From contig CAVUDO010000002.1 in the NCBI GenBank assembly GCA_963740255.1, forward strand, positions 1,054,001 to 1,118,000: DNA of 64,000 nt, read 5' to 3'. A model generated the notes under the pieces. That model searched no databases, was not told the origin of the DNA, and saw only the letters and a list, made by a program, of their open reading frames with translations. The position numbers and the translations under genes were made by a program. Origin of the DNA: CAVUDO01 sp963740255 (GTDB lineage: Bacteria; Actinomycetota; Actinomycetes; Mycobacteriales; Cryptosporangiaceae). Positions 16,133 to 24,097 of the stretch are shown one piece after another (position 1 is the first letter of the stretch; each line of letters begins with the position of its first letter).

Positions 16133-18839
16133 GGTACTCCTGAGAGAAGGCAGAAAAACCGCCTATGGGGTTCACTTTACACGCCTTGCAAGCGAGTGGC
16201 GAGAACTTCTATTTCCCAGGTTGGCGGACAACGAGTTCCCCGACGCTTACGCGCAGACCGTCACCTTCGCATTACTACTGGCCCGAGTCGAGGGCATCGA
16301 GTTCTCTGGCAGATCAGTTGGAGAAATAGCACGATTACTTGGTAAGAAACATTCATTGATGGGAACCGCGCTAAACGTCCTGGTGCACGGACCGTTCGAG
16401 GAACGTAGTGTTGTAGTTGAGACACTTATCCGCGTAATTGGTGCAGTTCATTGGGAAGACTTTACTCGACACACCTATCTACATCTCTATGAGCACTTCT
16501 TAACTGCGTACGATCCAGAGCTGAGAAAGCAAAGTGGGGCATACTATACTCCACGAGAGATAGTTGTGTTTATGACGGGATTCGTCGACGAGATCCTGCG
16601 AACGCGGCTTGAGCGCCCACTGGGTTTAGCCGCTGATGACGTAATTGTTGTAGATCCAGGGATGGGCACAGGAAGCTTCCTAACCGAAGTAATCCATAAT
16701 GTTGCGGCAACCGTCGAAAGGGAAGAGGGCCCTGGTCAGGTTCCTCCCCGACTGCGTGCACTTGCCGATCGTCTCATTGGTTTCGAGAACCAAGCCGCCG
16801 CATACGCCGTAGCTGAATTAAGGGTGCACGAGGCATTCAAGCACACTTACGGCACAGAAGTTCCAACGCGAGAGGTCCGATTTCTTACCGATGCTCTCGA
16901 CGATCCAGACATCCAGGAACTCAACTTCGGACAAATGTATGACGCGCTCAGAGCATCCAGGCAGGGAGCTAACCAAGTCAAACGTCAAATACCTGTGATG
17001 GTAGTCATCGGTAATCCGCCATACCGAGATATCGCTAAGGATGAACACCGACCATGGATCGAGGCTCGCGGGATAGGAAGAAAATCAAGGCCTACACTCG
17101 ACGCATTCCGGGCGCCCGGCAACGGTCGCTTTGAACACAAGCTAGCCAACATGTACCTCTACTTCTGGCGCTGGGGGACCTGGAAGGTCTTTGATGCGCA
17201 TCCGGAAAACCCAGGTGGGATTGTGGCATTCATCAGCCCATCGAGTTACACGACCGGTCAAACGTTCGCCGGTATGCGTGAATATCTACGACGAACTGCT
17301 GACGAAGGCTGGGTTATCGACCTTTCCCCAGAAGGGCACCGTCCATCTATCGACACACGGGTATTCCCAGGCAACCAGCGACCTTTATGCATTGGCGTAT
17401 TCATCAGGCGCGGCCGCCCCGACGAGACCCGCCCTGCAACAATCCATCATGTTTCCGTTTCCGGCACACAAAATCAGAAATTTAACAAACTCTTAGGACT
17501 CTACCCAGATGGACCGGGTTGGACGGAGTGCAGCGTCGGATGGCAGTCGCCCCTTCGGCCTCCGCAAAACCTGGCTTGGATGTCAATGCCCTCGTTGAGC
17601 GAGCTCATCACCTGGTCCGTGCCCGGTATTTCCCCGAATCGAACTTGGGTCTATGCGCCAGAACCCGAGACTCTTCATCGCCGATGGCAGGAATTAGTGA
17701 GTGCGATAGGTGAAGAAAAGCGGATCTTGATGAAAGAGACAAACTCGTCGAACGTGACCACTACACCAGAAGCACTTCCGGGTCAATCAATGAATAGCGG
17801 GCCACTCGTAAATGAACAGGGGGCACCAACCACTCCGACCCAGATTGCTTATCGAGCTTTCGATATACAGTGGACAATTCCCGACTCGCGCCTTCATCAT
17901 CGGCCACGACCTGATCTCTGGCGAACTCTGGGGCCGCGGCAAATCTTCACAATCGAGCAGAATGCTGAACCAATCAGCGGCGGCCCCGCGCTTACTTTCA
18001 CGTCGCTGATCCCTGACATGCATTTCTTTAACGGACGTGGAGGACGCATTCTCCCTCTATATAGAGATGCAGCGGGTAAGGTGCCAAATATTGCCCCTCG
18101 CCTCCTGGATCAGCTTTCCGCGCTTCTTGGAGTGAACCTAACGGCCGATGATCTGCTTGCATATATGGCGGGCATAGCTGCACATCCAGCTTTTACTAAA
18201 CGATATCAGGAAGAACTCAAGTCTCCAGGGGTTCGCCTTCCAATAACTACCGAATCATCGATATTTGCAACCGCAGTCGAGATTGGCCGGGAAATAATAT
18301 GGCTACACACCTATGGCGAACGGTGTGTCGACTTCTCCGCTAATCGCCCCTGCGAGAGACCTCGCCTACCGTTAGAGCTTCGGCCAAGGGTGCTCGCTGC
18401 CATTTCTGATATACCTGATCGGATGCCAGAAGGAATCGGGTACGAACAGGAGACTCAAACTCTATTCGTTGGTGATGGCGTCATCAGCCCGGTGTCGCCA
18501 TTGGTGTGGGAATACCATGTTGGAGGAATGAGAATTATTCGAAAATGGTTCGGCTATCGGAAGAAGAACCCGGCAGTTAAGAGAAGTTCGGCGCTTAACG
18601 ATATTCGAGCGGAGCGCTGGACTGCGGACATGACTGGGCAGCTTCTTGATCTGCTCAATGTGCTCGGCCGATGTGTCGCGCTCGAACCCCTTCAGGCTCA
18701 GATACTTAACGCGACAATTTCAGGTCCACTAGTAACGGTGGCAGAGCTAATGGAAGCAAGGGTCCTCCCCGCACCATTGGCCATGACCAAATATCCGCCA
18801 CGCGACACGGCGGCCACGCTATGGTCAGATGCGAAATAG
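15978..18839 (+). CDS. Type ISP-like restriction-modification enzyme, N6-adenine methylase and specificity part
   Basis: A 953-codon frame. Motif I of the gamma-class adenine methylases (DPGMGTGSF) is at about residue 226 and the catalytic motif IV (NPPY) at about 344; the C-terminal half resembles the type ISP specificity domain (EHKLANMYLYFWRWGTW and following). No helicase motifs lie between nuclease and methylase, so this is the short, helicase-less architecture rather than the about 1,600-residue LlaGI type. The only start codon near the left end is a TTG at 15978 inside the nuclease frame, with no ATG for over 100 codons. This supports a frameshift rather than an independent gene. TTA codons occur (for example at 16272). 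The methylase part looks intact and could still modify DNA if translated. Confidence 0.85.
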   Translation: MALRTPYEALITSSLKLLHDFLTWQPEQPRTVEQLVRAAARLCRLLRDEVAEVLLREGRKTAYGVHFTRLASEWRELLFPRLADNEFPDAYAQTVTFALLLARVEGIEFSGRSVGEIARLLGKKHSLMGTALNVLVHGPFEERSVVVETLIRVIGAVHWEDFTRHTYLHLYEHFLTAYDPELRKQSGAYYTPREIVVFMTGFVDEILRTRLERPLGLAADDVIVVDPGMGTGSFLTEVIHNVAATVEREEGPGQVPPRLRALADRLIGFENQAAAYAVAELRVHEAFKHTYGTEVPTREVRFLTDALDDPDIQELNFGQMYDALRASRQGANQVKRQIPVMVVIGNPPYRDIAKDEHRPWIEARGIGRKSRPTLDAFRAPGNGRFEHKLANMYLYFWRWGTWKVFDAHPENPGGIVAFISPSSYTTGQTFAGMREYLRRTADEGWVIDLSPEGHRPSIDTRVFPGNQRPLCIGVFIRRGRPDETRPATIHHVSVSGTQNQKFNKLLGLYPDGPGWTECSVGWQSPLRPPQNLAWMSMPSLSELITWSVPGISPNRTWVYAPEPETLHRRWQELVSAIGEEKRILMKETNSSNVTTTPEALPGQSMNSGPLVNEQGAPTTPTQIAYRAFDIQWTIPDSRLHHRPRPDLWRTLGPRQIFTIEQNAEPISGGPALTFTSLIPDMHFFNGRGGRILPLYRDAAGKVPNIAPRLLDQLSALLGVNLTADDLLAYMAGIAAHPAFTKRYQEELKSPGVRLPITTESSIFATAVEIGREIIWLHTYGERCVDFSANRPCERPRLPLELRPRVLAAISDIPDRMPEGIGYEQETQTLFVGDGVISPVSPLVWEYHVGGMRIIRKWFGYRKKNPAVKRSSALNDIRAERWTADMTGQLLDLLNVLGRCVALEPLQAQILNATISGPLVTVAELMEARVLPAPLAMTKYPPRDTAATLWSDAK

Positions 18840-18885
18840 TGTGCGATCGCACAGGATCGCCCTCACAAGATACTAGGTAGTGAAG

Positions 18886-19377
18886 TCACAGAGAATCACT
18901 ATCCTTCTGGTCCAGAAAAGTATAGTCGGAGCATTTCGTTGCCCATACAGCCTGCTCTACATCGCCGCGGGGGCCGAACTCGTCAAACCACGGCTTAACA
19001 TCAAGCACTGCTTGCCGTCAACCGCGTCAGGGTCTTCGCCGTGCAGGTCGAGTCCGTCAACCTTAGTCAGCCGACAGCGAGAGACGCCTAGCCAGTTCAA
19101 GCGGCGCATGCTGCGGTGACCGAAGATTCCGACTTCGGGCCAGTCCTGGCTATCTCTGGAGCGTCGTGCGCCGAGATTCGAGGTCGGTCGGTCAGATGGA
19201 AGATGAAGACAATCTCAAGGTGAGAAACGCTTCCAGACCCTTCGTTGCGTGGGTGTCGAAGCGGTTTCCGTCGATGCGAATGATGTAGCGGGTGCCGTCC
19301 CAGTAGTCGTCGGTAGGCTCGACGCGACCGCCGACCGCGCGGGCAACAGGCTCGACCGTGTACGACTCGCCTGTCAT
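18886..19377 (-). pseudogene. TrmO-like (TsaA/UPF0066) tRNA methyltransferase, multiply frameshifted
   Basis: Read on the minus strand, the ATG at 19377 opens a typical TrmO-family N-terminus (SYTVEPVARAVGGRVEPTDD). After GLEAF the homology moves to another frame as SHLEIVFIFHLTD (shift near 19226). It moves again to RDSQDWPEVGIFG and NWLGVSRCRL (shift near 19175), and again to VLDVKPWFDEFGPRG (shift near 19010), ending at the TGA at 18886-18888. The summed length of about 164 codons is that of the intact family. TrmO methylates N6-threonylcarbamoyladenosine at tRNA position 37 using S-adenosylmethionine. Three separate indels make this a genuine relic rather than one sequencing error. It lies immediately beyond the restriction-modification gene. 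Confidence 0.85.
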
Positions 19378-19497
19378 ATGGAGTCCGTCCCTGTCAGAAG
19401 ACCAGTTCGCGTCCGGCGGAGTCGGTCAGGCGACGCCAGCCAAGTAGCTAGCCTTGGCTCTTCATGAGTGCGGCGTGTTGGGGAGTCTGGTGTAGAC

Positions 19498-19569
19498 GGA
19501 AAGTGCCTCTGTGCTGGGAGGATAGGGCTTGTCTAAGGTCCTGATCCGCCGCAGAGAGAGGCACTTTCC
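19498..19569 (+). promoter_or_regulatory. Leader hairpin of the IS1380 transposase
   Basis: GGAAAGTGCCTCT (19498-19510) pairs perfectly with AGAGGCACTTTCC (19557-19569). The right arm ends 2 nt before the transposase GTG at 19572 and contains the only purine-rich candidate ribosome-binding site. A transcript entering from outside the element would fold this stem and hide the start, a known way for insertion sequences to limit transposase synthesis. The function here is inferred. Confidence 0.5.
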
Positions 19570-19595
19570 AGGTGCAGAGTACCGGCACGCGTCCC

Positions 19596-20951
19596 CAGGG
19601 CTCCGGCAAAGTCGTGGGTTGCGGTGTGTCTGCGGGCTGACACGCCGGTGATGGGGTAGAAGCGGCGCGGACACGGCGCTGCTGGTGATCATGGCGGTTC
19701 CTACGCCAGCCCGAGCACCGGAGCGAGTCGCCGTGTCCGCTTGCCCATCTTTGCCGATGTCTGTTCTTGCTGCCCGGGCCGGGCCGGCCCGGGTCGGTGA
19801 TGATCGGGTTCCGGGCGATCTGCTGGCCGCGTTGGCGGCGGTGCCCGATCCGCGGGCGCGGCGCGGGGTGCGGCACTGTCTCGTCGCGGTTCTGGGGGTC
19901 GCGGTGTGCGCGGTGCTCGCCGGGGCCCGGACCTACGTCGGGATCGCCGAGTGGGCCCACGACTTGCCCGTCGGGGTACGGGTCCGGCTCGGTGTGAGGC
20001 GGGTAGCGCCGAGCGAGTCCACGATTCGCCGTACTTTGCAGGACGTCGACGCCGAAGTCCTCGACGGGATCGTCTCGGCCTGGCTGGCCGCCCGATCCGC
20101 GGCTGCGACGCAGGCACCTGGCGCGGTCGGGCGGGCAGCGCTTGCGGTCGGGGTGATCGCCGTGGACGGCAAGAGCGCCCGCGGGGCCCGCGGACCCACC
20201 GGCCCGGCGGTGCACCTGCTCGCGGCATTCGGGCAGGCCAGCGGAACAGTCCTGGGCCAGACCGTGGTCGAGGGCAAGACCAACGAGATCAACGCTTTCG
20301 CGCCGCTGCTCGACCGCATCGACATCACCGACGCGGTCGTCACCGCTGATGCGCTGCACACCCAGCACCGCCACGCGGAGTACCTGATTGGTCGTGGCGC
20401 GCACTACCTGCTGACCGTCAAAGGCAACCACCCCAAGCTGCAACGGGAACTACAGGACCTGCCCTGGGCCCAGATCCCCGCCGTGGACCGCACCCACGAC
20501 AAAGGCCACGGCCGGGCCGAGACCCGAACCCTCAAACTCACCGCGGTCACTGCCGGCATCAGATTCCCCCACGCCCGCCTCGCGATCCAGCTCACCCGCA
20601 GACGACGCTGCCTGACGACCCGCAAGTGGCGCACCCAGACCGTCTACGCGATCACCGACCTGACCTGGCACCAGATCCGCGCCGATCAGCTCGCCGACGC
20701 GATCCGGGCGCACTGGGGAATCGAGAACCGGCTGCACTGGATCCGCGACGTCGTCTTCGCCGAGGACCACTCCCAGATCCGCACCAGAAACGGACCAGCC
20801 GTGATGGCCACCCTGCGCAACCTCGCCGTCAGCACCCACCGACTCACCGGAGCACCCAACATCGCCGCCGCCTGCCGCCACATCAGCCGGCACCCCACCC
20901 GAGTCCTCCCACTACTCACATAACAGCCGAATCAACTTTGCCGAGCCCCTG
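19596..20951 (+). mobile_element. ISAs1-family insertion sequence (1,356 bp), nested in IS1380
   Basis: Terminal inverted repeats match at 14 of 17 positions: CAGGGCTCCGGCAAAGT at 19596-19612 and the complement CAGGGGCTCGGCAAAGT at 20951-20935. The flanks carry a perfect 10-bp direct repeat, CACGCGTCCC (19586-19595 and 20952-20961), which is within the duplication size known for this family. One complete transposase gene fills the element. Intact ends, intact gene and an unmutated duplication indicate a fairly recent insertion that post-dates the IS1380 element. Confidence 0.92.
19685..20923 (+). CDS. ISAs1-family transposase
   Basis: A 412-residue DDE transposase that appears full length. 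After an Ala-rich N-terminus comes the family domain (LAALAAVPDPRARRGVRH). The catalytic acids are visible in IAVDGKSARGA, VVTADALHTQ and the glutamate region HWGIENRLHWIRDVVFAEDHS, all typical of ISAs1 proteins. The start at 19685 (GTG, read as MIMAVPTPAR) is the most upstream one; the ATG two codons later is an alternative. It should be functional in trans on its own ends, which are intact. Confidence 0.9.
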   Translation: MIMAVPTPARAPERVAVSACPSLPMSVLAARAGPARVGDDRVPGDLLAALAAVPDPRARRGVRHCLVAVLGVAVCAVLAGARTYVGIAEWAHDLPVGVRVRLGVRRVAPSESTIRRTLQDVDAEVLDGIVSAWLAARSAAATQAPGAVGRAALAVGVIAVDGKSARGARGPTGPAVHLLAAFGQASGTVLGQTVVEGKTNEINAFAPLLDRIDITDAVVTADALHTQHRHAEYLIGRGAHYLLTVKGNHPKLQRELQDLPWAQIPAVDRTHDKGHGRAETRTLKLTAVTAGIRFPHARLAIQLTRRRRCLTTRKWRTQTVYAITDLTWHQIRADQLADAIRAHWGIENRLHWIRDVVFAEDHSQIRTRNGPAVMATLRNLAVSTHRLTGAPNIAAACRHISRHPTRVLPLLT

Positions 20952-22483
20952 CACGCGTCCCAGGGTTGTGGTCTCCTCTGACGGGGCCGGGGTGGTGTCG
21001 CATGCCGGGTCGCGGCTGTTGGCCGACCTGGCCGATCAGGCCACGTTGACCGAGCGGCTCTCGGAGGCGTTGGCGTCGTTACGCCGGCCGCGGGCGGTGC
21101 ATGACCCGGGTCGGGTGCTGACTGATCTCGCGGTCGCGGTCGCCGACGGCGCGGAGTGCATTTCCGACATCGCGGTCCTGGGCGATCAGGGCGCGTTGTT
21201 CGGGCCGGTCGCGTCGGACTCCACCGTGTGGCGGCTACTCGATCAGCTCGACGCCACCAAGCTTGCCGCGGTGGCCCAGGCTCGGGCGGCGGCCCGGGAG
21301 GTGGCCTGGGCGCAGCGCGCGGAGGTCAGCGGGGCGCCGTTCCCGACGGCCCGGGCAGCCGGGAAGGATCTGCCGGGACTGGTGCTGGATATCGACGCGA
21401 CGGTCGTGGTCTGCCACAGCGAGAAAGAGTCCGCGGCGGCGACGTTCAAGGGCTCGTTCGGCTATCACCCGTTGCTGGCCTACCTGGACAACACCGGTGA
21501 AGCTTTGGCCGGGTTGCTGCGCCCGGGTAACGCCGGGTCCAACACCGCCGCCGATCACAGCAGCGTGCTCGACGCCGCGCTGGCTCAGATCCCCGATGAA
21601 TACCGCTACGGCACCCCGATCCTGGTCCGGGCTGATGGGGCGGGCTGCTCCAAGGCGTTCCTGACACGCATCCGCGAGCTGCGCGAACACGGCGTGGACA
21701 GCCAGTTCTCGGTGGGGTGGGCGATCACCGAACGCGAACGCAGCGCCATCGGCGCCATCCCCGGCTCGGTCTGGACGACGGCGGTCGACACCGACGGCGA
21801 CCTGCGCGAGGGCGCGGACCTGGCCGAGATCACGCTGCTGCTCCCGGCCGCGGCCCTGACCGGCTACCCCAAGGGCACCCGGGTCATCGTACGCCGGGAA
21901 CGGCCCCACCCCGGCGCGCAACTGTCGGTCTTCGAACACCGAGACGGGTGGCGCTACACCGCCTTCGCCACCGACACCCACCTCGGCCAGCTCGCGCACC
22001 TCGATGCCCGCCACCGCGCGCACGCCCGAGTCGAGGACCGGATCCGCTGTGGCAAAGACACCGGCCTGAACCGGTTCCCCTCCCGCGACTACACGATCAA
22101 CACCGCCTGGCTCAGCGTCGTCATGATCGCCACCGACCTCCTCGCGTTCACCCAGACCCTGCTCCTAACCGGGGAGATGGCCCGGGCCGAACCCAAGAAG
22201 CTGCGCTACCGGCTCCTGCACGTCGCCGCGAGGCTGACCCGCGGCGCACGCCGGCTACGGCTACGCATCGACCGGCACTGGCCCTGGGCCCGCGAACTGG
22301 CCGCCGCGTTCGGCCGCCTCGCCGCGCTTCCGATCCCAGCGACCTGACCCCGGCCCAAGCCCCGACGAGAGCGCACGGACCACCCGGCAACAGGCCGGGC
22401 GACCGACCACGCCGCAATCCCAAGCACAGCCGAACAACGCCCGAACCACCTCAACCACCGCCCACATGAATGACCGGGGCTAG

Positions 22484-22662
22484 CTGCCCGGGTGTCTAGC
22501 TCCGAGACGACCCGGATGCCGCGCGTACGGAAGGGTGAGAGCACCGATCGAATCTCGACAGCAACCTGCCGGGTACGGCCCGAACGGATGCCGCGCCCGA
22601 CGCTGCGCAGGCCGGAGGCACTGCGAGCACGGAGGCGCCCGGCCATCTGCGCCTCTCGGTCC
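22484..22662. other. Gene-free strip between two insertion sequences
   Basis: About 180 bp of original host DNA lies between the right end of IS1380 and the left end of IS30. If IS1380 is removed, the minus-strand frame from 22646 (MAGRLRARSASGL...) runs through the CTAG site into the left flank and stops near 19427, giving about 60 residues ending TRAASYLAGVA. Its other end is cut by IS30. I do not recognise it; it may be the remnant of a gene that received both insertions. Confidence 0.35.
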
Positions 22663-23740
22663 CAGCCGGTGGTAGCAATCGGGGTTGGTGTAGATCGTCG
22701 GTGAACCGAGCCGACAGGAGTCCGCCGTGGGTGTGCGCAGGATGTTGTCCGAGGCTGATCGGGAGGTGATCTCCCGGGGCATCGCTGAGGACGCCCAGGG
22801 GCGGGTGATCGCCGGGCGGATCGGCCGGGATCCGAGCGTGGTGTGTCGCGATATCGCCCGTCACGGCGGGCGCGCGGGGTATCGGGCGGTGCGAGCCGGG
22901 CGGGCAGCGGGGGTGTCGCGGTGCCGGCCGAAGGTCCGCAAGCTCGACGCCGACCCGGTGCTACGCGATCAGGTGCTCGGCAAGCTGCGCGGCGGGTGTT
23001 CCCCGGACCAGGCCGCGGGCAGGTTGCGCGCCGAGCACGGCGGTGAGCACGCTGAGCAGGTGGCCGGCACTGTGTCGCACGAGGCGATCTACACCTGGAT
23101 CTATGCGCTGCCCAAGGGCGAACTCGCCCGGCAAGGCATCTTGCTGCGTTCGGGGCGCCAGAAGCGTCGCCCCCGTGGCCGCCGCTCCAGCCCAGGGGCG
23201 CGGATCGTGGGTATGACCAGCATTGACGCCCGTCCGGCCGAGGCCAGCGACCGGGCCGTGCCCGGCCACTGGGAAGGTGACCTCGTGATCGGTAAAGCCG
23301 GGCGTTCGGCGATGGCGACCCTGGTCGAGCGAACCAGCCGCTACACCGTGACGGTGGCGCTGCCGGCCGGGCGCCGCGACGCGGCCACCACCTGCAACGC
23401 GCTCCTGGCTTCGGTGGCCGGGATGCCCGCCGCGTTGGTCAAGACCCTGACCTGGGACCAGGGCAGCGAGATGGCCGGCCACGCCGCGTTCACCCTCGCC
23501 TCTAATGTGGACGTGTACTTCGCGCATCCGCACTCACCGTGGGAACGCGGCACGAACGAAAACACCAACGGGCTGCTACGCGAGTACTTCCCCAAGGGCA
23601 CCGCCATCACCGACGACCAGACCTACCTCGACCTCGTCGCCGCCGAACTCAACAACCGACCACGGCGTATCCTCGGCTACCGAACCCCAGCAGAAGTCTT
23701 CACCGACATCCTCACCAGCTCAATTGCCACCACCGGCTGA
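22663..23740 (+). mobile_element. IS30-family insertion sequence
   Basis: The left end CAGCCGGTGGTAGCAAT (22663-22679) matches the complement of the right end CAGCCGGTGGTGGCAAT (23739-23723) with one mismatch in 17, and similarity continues for a further 8-10 bp. The right repeat lies within the last codons of the transposase. Length is about 1,078 bp. I could not see a clear 2-3 bp target duplication, so the outer boundaries may be off by one or two bases, or the element may have recombined. Confidence 0.85.
22727..23740 (+). CDS. IS30-family transposase
   Basis: A 337-residue transposase. The N-terminus carries the IS30 helix-turn-helix (RMLSEADREVISRGIAE ... RVIAGRIGRDPSVVCRDI). A second helix-turn-helix-like region (GGCSPDQAAGRLR) follows, then the DDE core: VPGHWEGDLVIGK, LTWDQGSEMAG and PHSPWERGTNENTNGLLREY. 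The family hallmarks TVSHEAIYTWIY and LNNRPRRILGYRTPAEVF are complete. The gene appears intact. Its stop codon sits at the element boundary. The GTG at 22727 gives the expected N-terminus (MGVRRMLSEADRE). Confidence 0.93.
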   Translation: MGVRRMLSEADREVISRGIAEDAQGRVIAGRIGRDPSVVCRDIARHGGRAGYRAVRAGRAAGVSRCRPKVRKLDADPVLRDQVLGKLRGGCSPDQAAGRLRAEHGGEHAEQVAGTVSHEAIYTWIYALPKGELARQGILLRSGRQKRRPRGRRSSPGARIVGMTSIDARPAEASDRAVPGHWEGDLVIGKAGRSAMATLVERTSRYTVTVALPAGRRDAATTCNALLASVAGMPAALVKTLTWDQGSEMAGHAAFTLASNVDVYFAHPHSPWERGTNENTNGLLREYFPKGTAITDDQTYLDLVAAELNNRPRRILGYRTPAEVFTDILTSSIATTG

Positions 23741-24001
23741 CACCGCCCCCACCAGGACTCGCCCGGCAAGGCCAGGGCAGCCACTGAGTAGGCGGCGGCT
23801 CCCAGAACCCGCCTGCGTTCGGCGTCCACGTCGAGCCTCCCCAGGTCGTTCAGCGTGACCAGCGTATCCACGCGCCAGTCCAGCGCCTCGGGCGCGACGC
23901 CGCTGTGAGTCCGATCTTTGTTCAGAGTCACCGTCCTCCCGAGGCGACGCGACAACGCCTCGCACAGAGTCAGGCGCCTCGGCCTGACCGGCATGGTCAC
24001 T
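23741..24001 (-). pseudogene. Fragment of an actinomycete DNA-binding regulator cut by IS30
   Basis: On the minus strand the sequence LTLCEALSRRLGRTVTLNKD is followed by DWRVDTLVTLNDLGRLDVDA and RRRVLGAAAYSVAALALPG. It resembles the middle of the large, mostly uncharacterised actinomycete regulators that carry an N-terminal XRE domain. The reading frame runs directly into the right end of IS30, so the C-terminal portion is missing or displaced. The N-terminal helix-turn-helix is also absent, so the gene was truncated at both ends. Family recognition is by pattern only. Confidence 0.5.
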
Positions 24002-24097
24002 CCGGCCAGTCTCCACCGCCCTGCAGCCTGGACAACAGTTGTTTCGCCTGGAGGTCCCACCAGGGTAGATGGCTCGGACGTCGGTACTGTGACCGTC

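Larger units (their letters stand above)
19572..22347 (+). pseudogene. IS1380-family transposase, split by the ISAs1 insertion
   Basis: The coding sequence starts with GTG at 19572 (VQSTGTRP, eight codons to 19595), is broken by the ISAs1 element and one duplicated 10-mer, and resumes in frame at 20962 (RVVVSSDGAGVVSHAGSR) to the stop at 22347. The reconstructed protein has 469 residues. DDE-type residues are visible in VLDIDATV, LVRADGAGCSK and ARVEDRIR, the order and spacing of IS1380 transposases. Apart from the first eight codons the protein is intact, so residual translation from the GTG at 20968 is conceivable, but it would lack the native leader and start. Confidence 0.88.
19452..22479 (+). 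mobile_element. IS1380-family insertion sequence, interrupted by a nested ISAs1-family element
   Basis: Imperfect terminal inverted repeats are readable: the left end begins CCTTGGCTCTTCATGAG at 19452, and the complement of the right end begins CCCCGGTCATTCATGTG at 22479. Both ends are flanked by CTAG (19448-19451 and 22480-22483; GCTAG is equally possible), the 4-5 bp duplication expected of IS1380. Subtracting the nested element (1,356 bp) and one copy of its 10-bp duplication leaves 1,662 bp, a normal IS1380 length. The transposase gene is interrupted eight codons after its start. A 13-bp inverted repeat precedes that start. Confidence 0.88.

Noticed and set aside
18880..19119. A 79-codon plus-strand open frame
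   Set aside because: It lies opposite the TrmO-like pseudogene, has no ribosome-binding site and no protein-like pattern.
20626..22347. A 573-codon plus-strand frame that seems to fuse part of one transposase to another
   Set aside because: Its first 110 or so codons are an out-of-frame reading of the ISAs1 transposase; the open frame merely runs across the ISAs1/IS1380 junction. It is not a fusion protein.
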